Part shown: one piece after another, positions 5,810 through 5,878 of the stretch | Layout: every line of letters begins with the position of its first letter | Numbering within the stretch: position 1 is the first letter of the stretch | NCBI GenBank assembly: GCA_018699755.1 | Contig: JABIRQ010000384.1 | Coordinates: forward strand, 1 to 5,878 | Length of the DNA stretch: 5,878 bases | Reading direction: 5' to 3' | From: Rhodospirillaceae bacterium | GTDB taxonomy: Bacteria; Pseudomonadota; Alphaproteobacteria; CADEGL01 | The notes under the pieces: generated by a model | The model's database searches: none | The model's input: the letters and a program-made list of their open reading frames with translations, nothing else | Told to the model about the DNA's origin: nothing | Program-made: the position numbers and the translations under genes

Positions 5810-5878
5810 TCTGATCGTCGCGTTCCTGGCGGCCGCGCCCGCGGCCGCCGGCGACCGCGTCGATTCCCTGATCGAGAC
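5787..5878 (+). CDS. Start of a second exported protein, overlapping the propeller gene (partial)
   Basis: A GTG at 5787 opens a frame whose first residues form a good signal peptide: R2, then a hydrophobic core LIVAFLAAAPAAA at 9-21, with cleavage likely after the alanine run before GD. About 30 residues are visible before the window ends, continuing DRVDSLIE, so the mature protein cannot be identified. It overlaps the last 23 bp of the propeller gene in another frame, and no ribosome site is well placed (AAGGAG at 5759-5764 is 22 nt away). This suggests translational coupling and control by the same riboswitch. The start is the only GTG/ATG that gives the signal peptide, but a later start cannot be excluded. 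Confidence 0.6.
   Translation, partial: MRSTTATSLIVAFLAAAPAAAGDRVDSLIE

Overview
This is a GC-rich chromosomal window with strong G/C preference at third codon positions throughout. Together with a cobalamin riboswitch of the proteobacterial type and the mix of gene families, this suggests an alphaproteobacterium, possibly Rhodospirillales-like. The taxon is an inference; no marker gene is present. I see no insertion sequence, phage gene, tRNA, rRNA or CRISPR array, and base composition looks even, so nothing marks recent transfer.

Layout from left to right. (1) On the minus strand, a small 2-oxoglutarate/Fe(II)-type oxygenase (576-1235) is followed after 4 nt by a PLP-dependent threonine/serine dehydratase-type enzyme (1-571, cut by the window edge). 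They look like a two-gene operon. (2) A 186-bp divergent spacer (1236-1421) separates this from a plus-strand operon: an AMP-forming acyl-CoA synthetase (1422-2957) and an SDR dehydrogenase (2980-3795). This pair probably activates a carboxylic acid to its CoA thioester and oxidises or reduces a hydroxyl/keto group in the same catabolic route. (3) A convergent minus-strand GFA/CENP-V-type zinc protein (3792-4232) shares its stop region with the SDR gene. The likely terminator of the plus-strand operon, a 10-bp GC-rich hairpin, lies inside the GFA coding sequence. (4) A 410-nt leader holds a well-formed cobalamin riboswitch (4271-4537) and a hairpin that pairs with the start codon of the next gene. 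That gene encodes an exported YVTN-type beta-propeller (4643-5809). A further exported protein begins in an overlapping frame (5787 onward) and runs off the window.

The most interesting part is the last one: an adenosylcobalamin-type aptamer placed directly before a periplasmic beta-propeller of unknown function, not before a known B12 transporter or synthesis gene. The leader offers a plausible translational switch, and a second exported protein appears to be translationally coupled. A role of the propeller in corrinoid or cobalt uptake, or as a B12-independent stand-in, is a hypothesis drawn from this placement alone.
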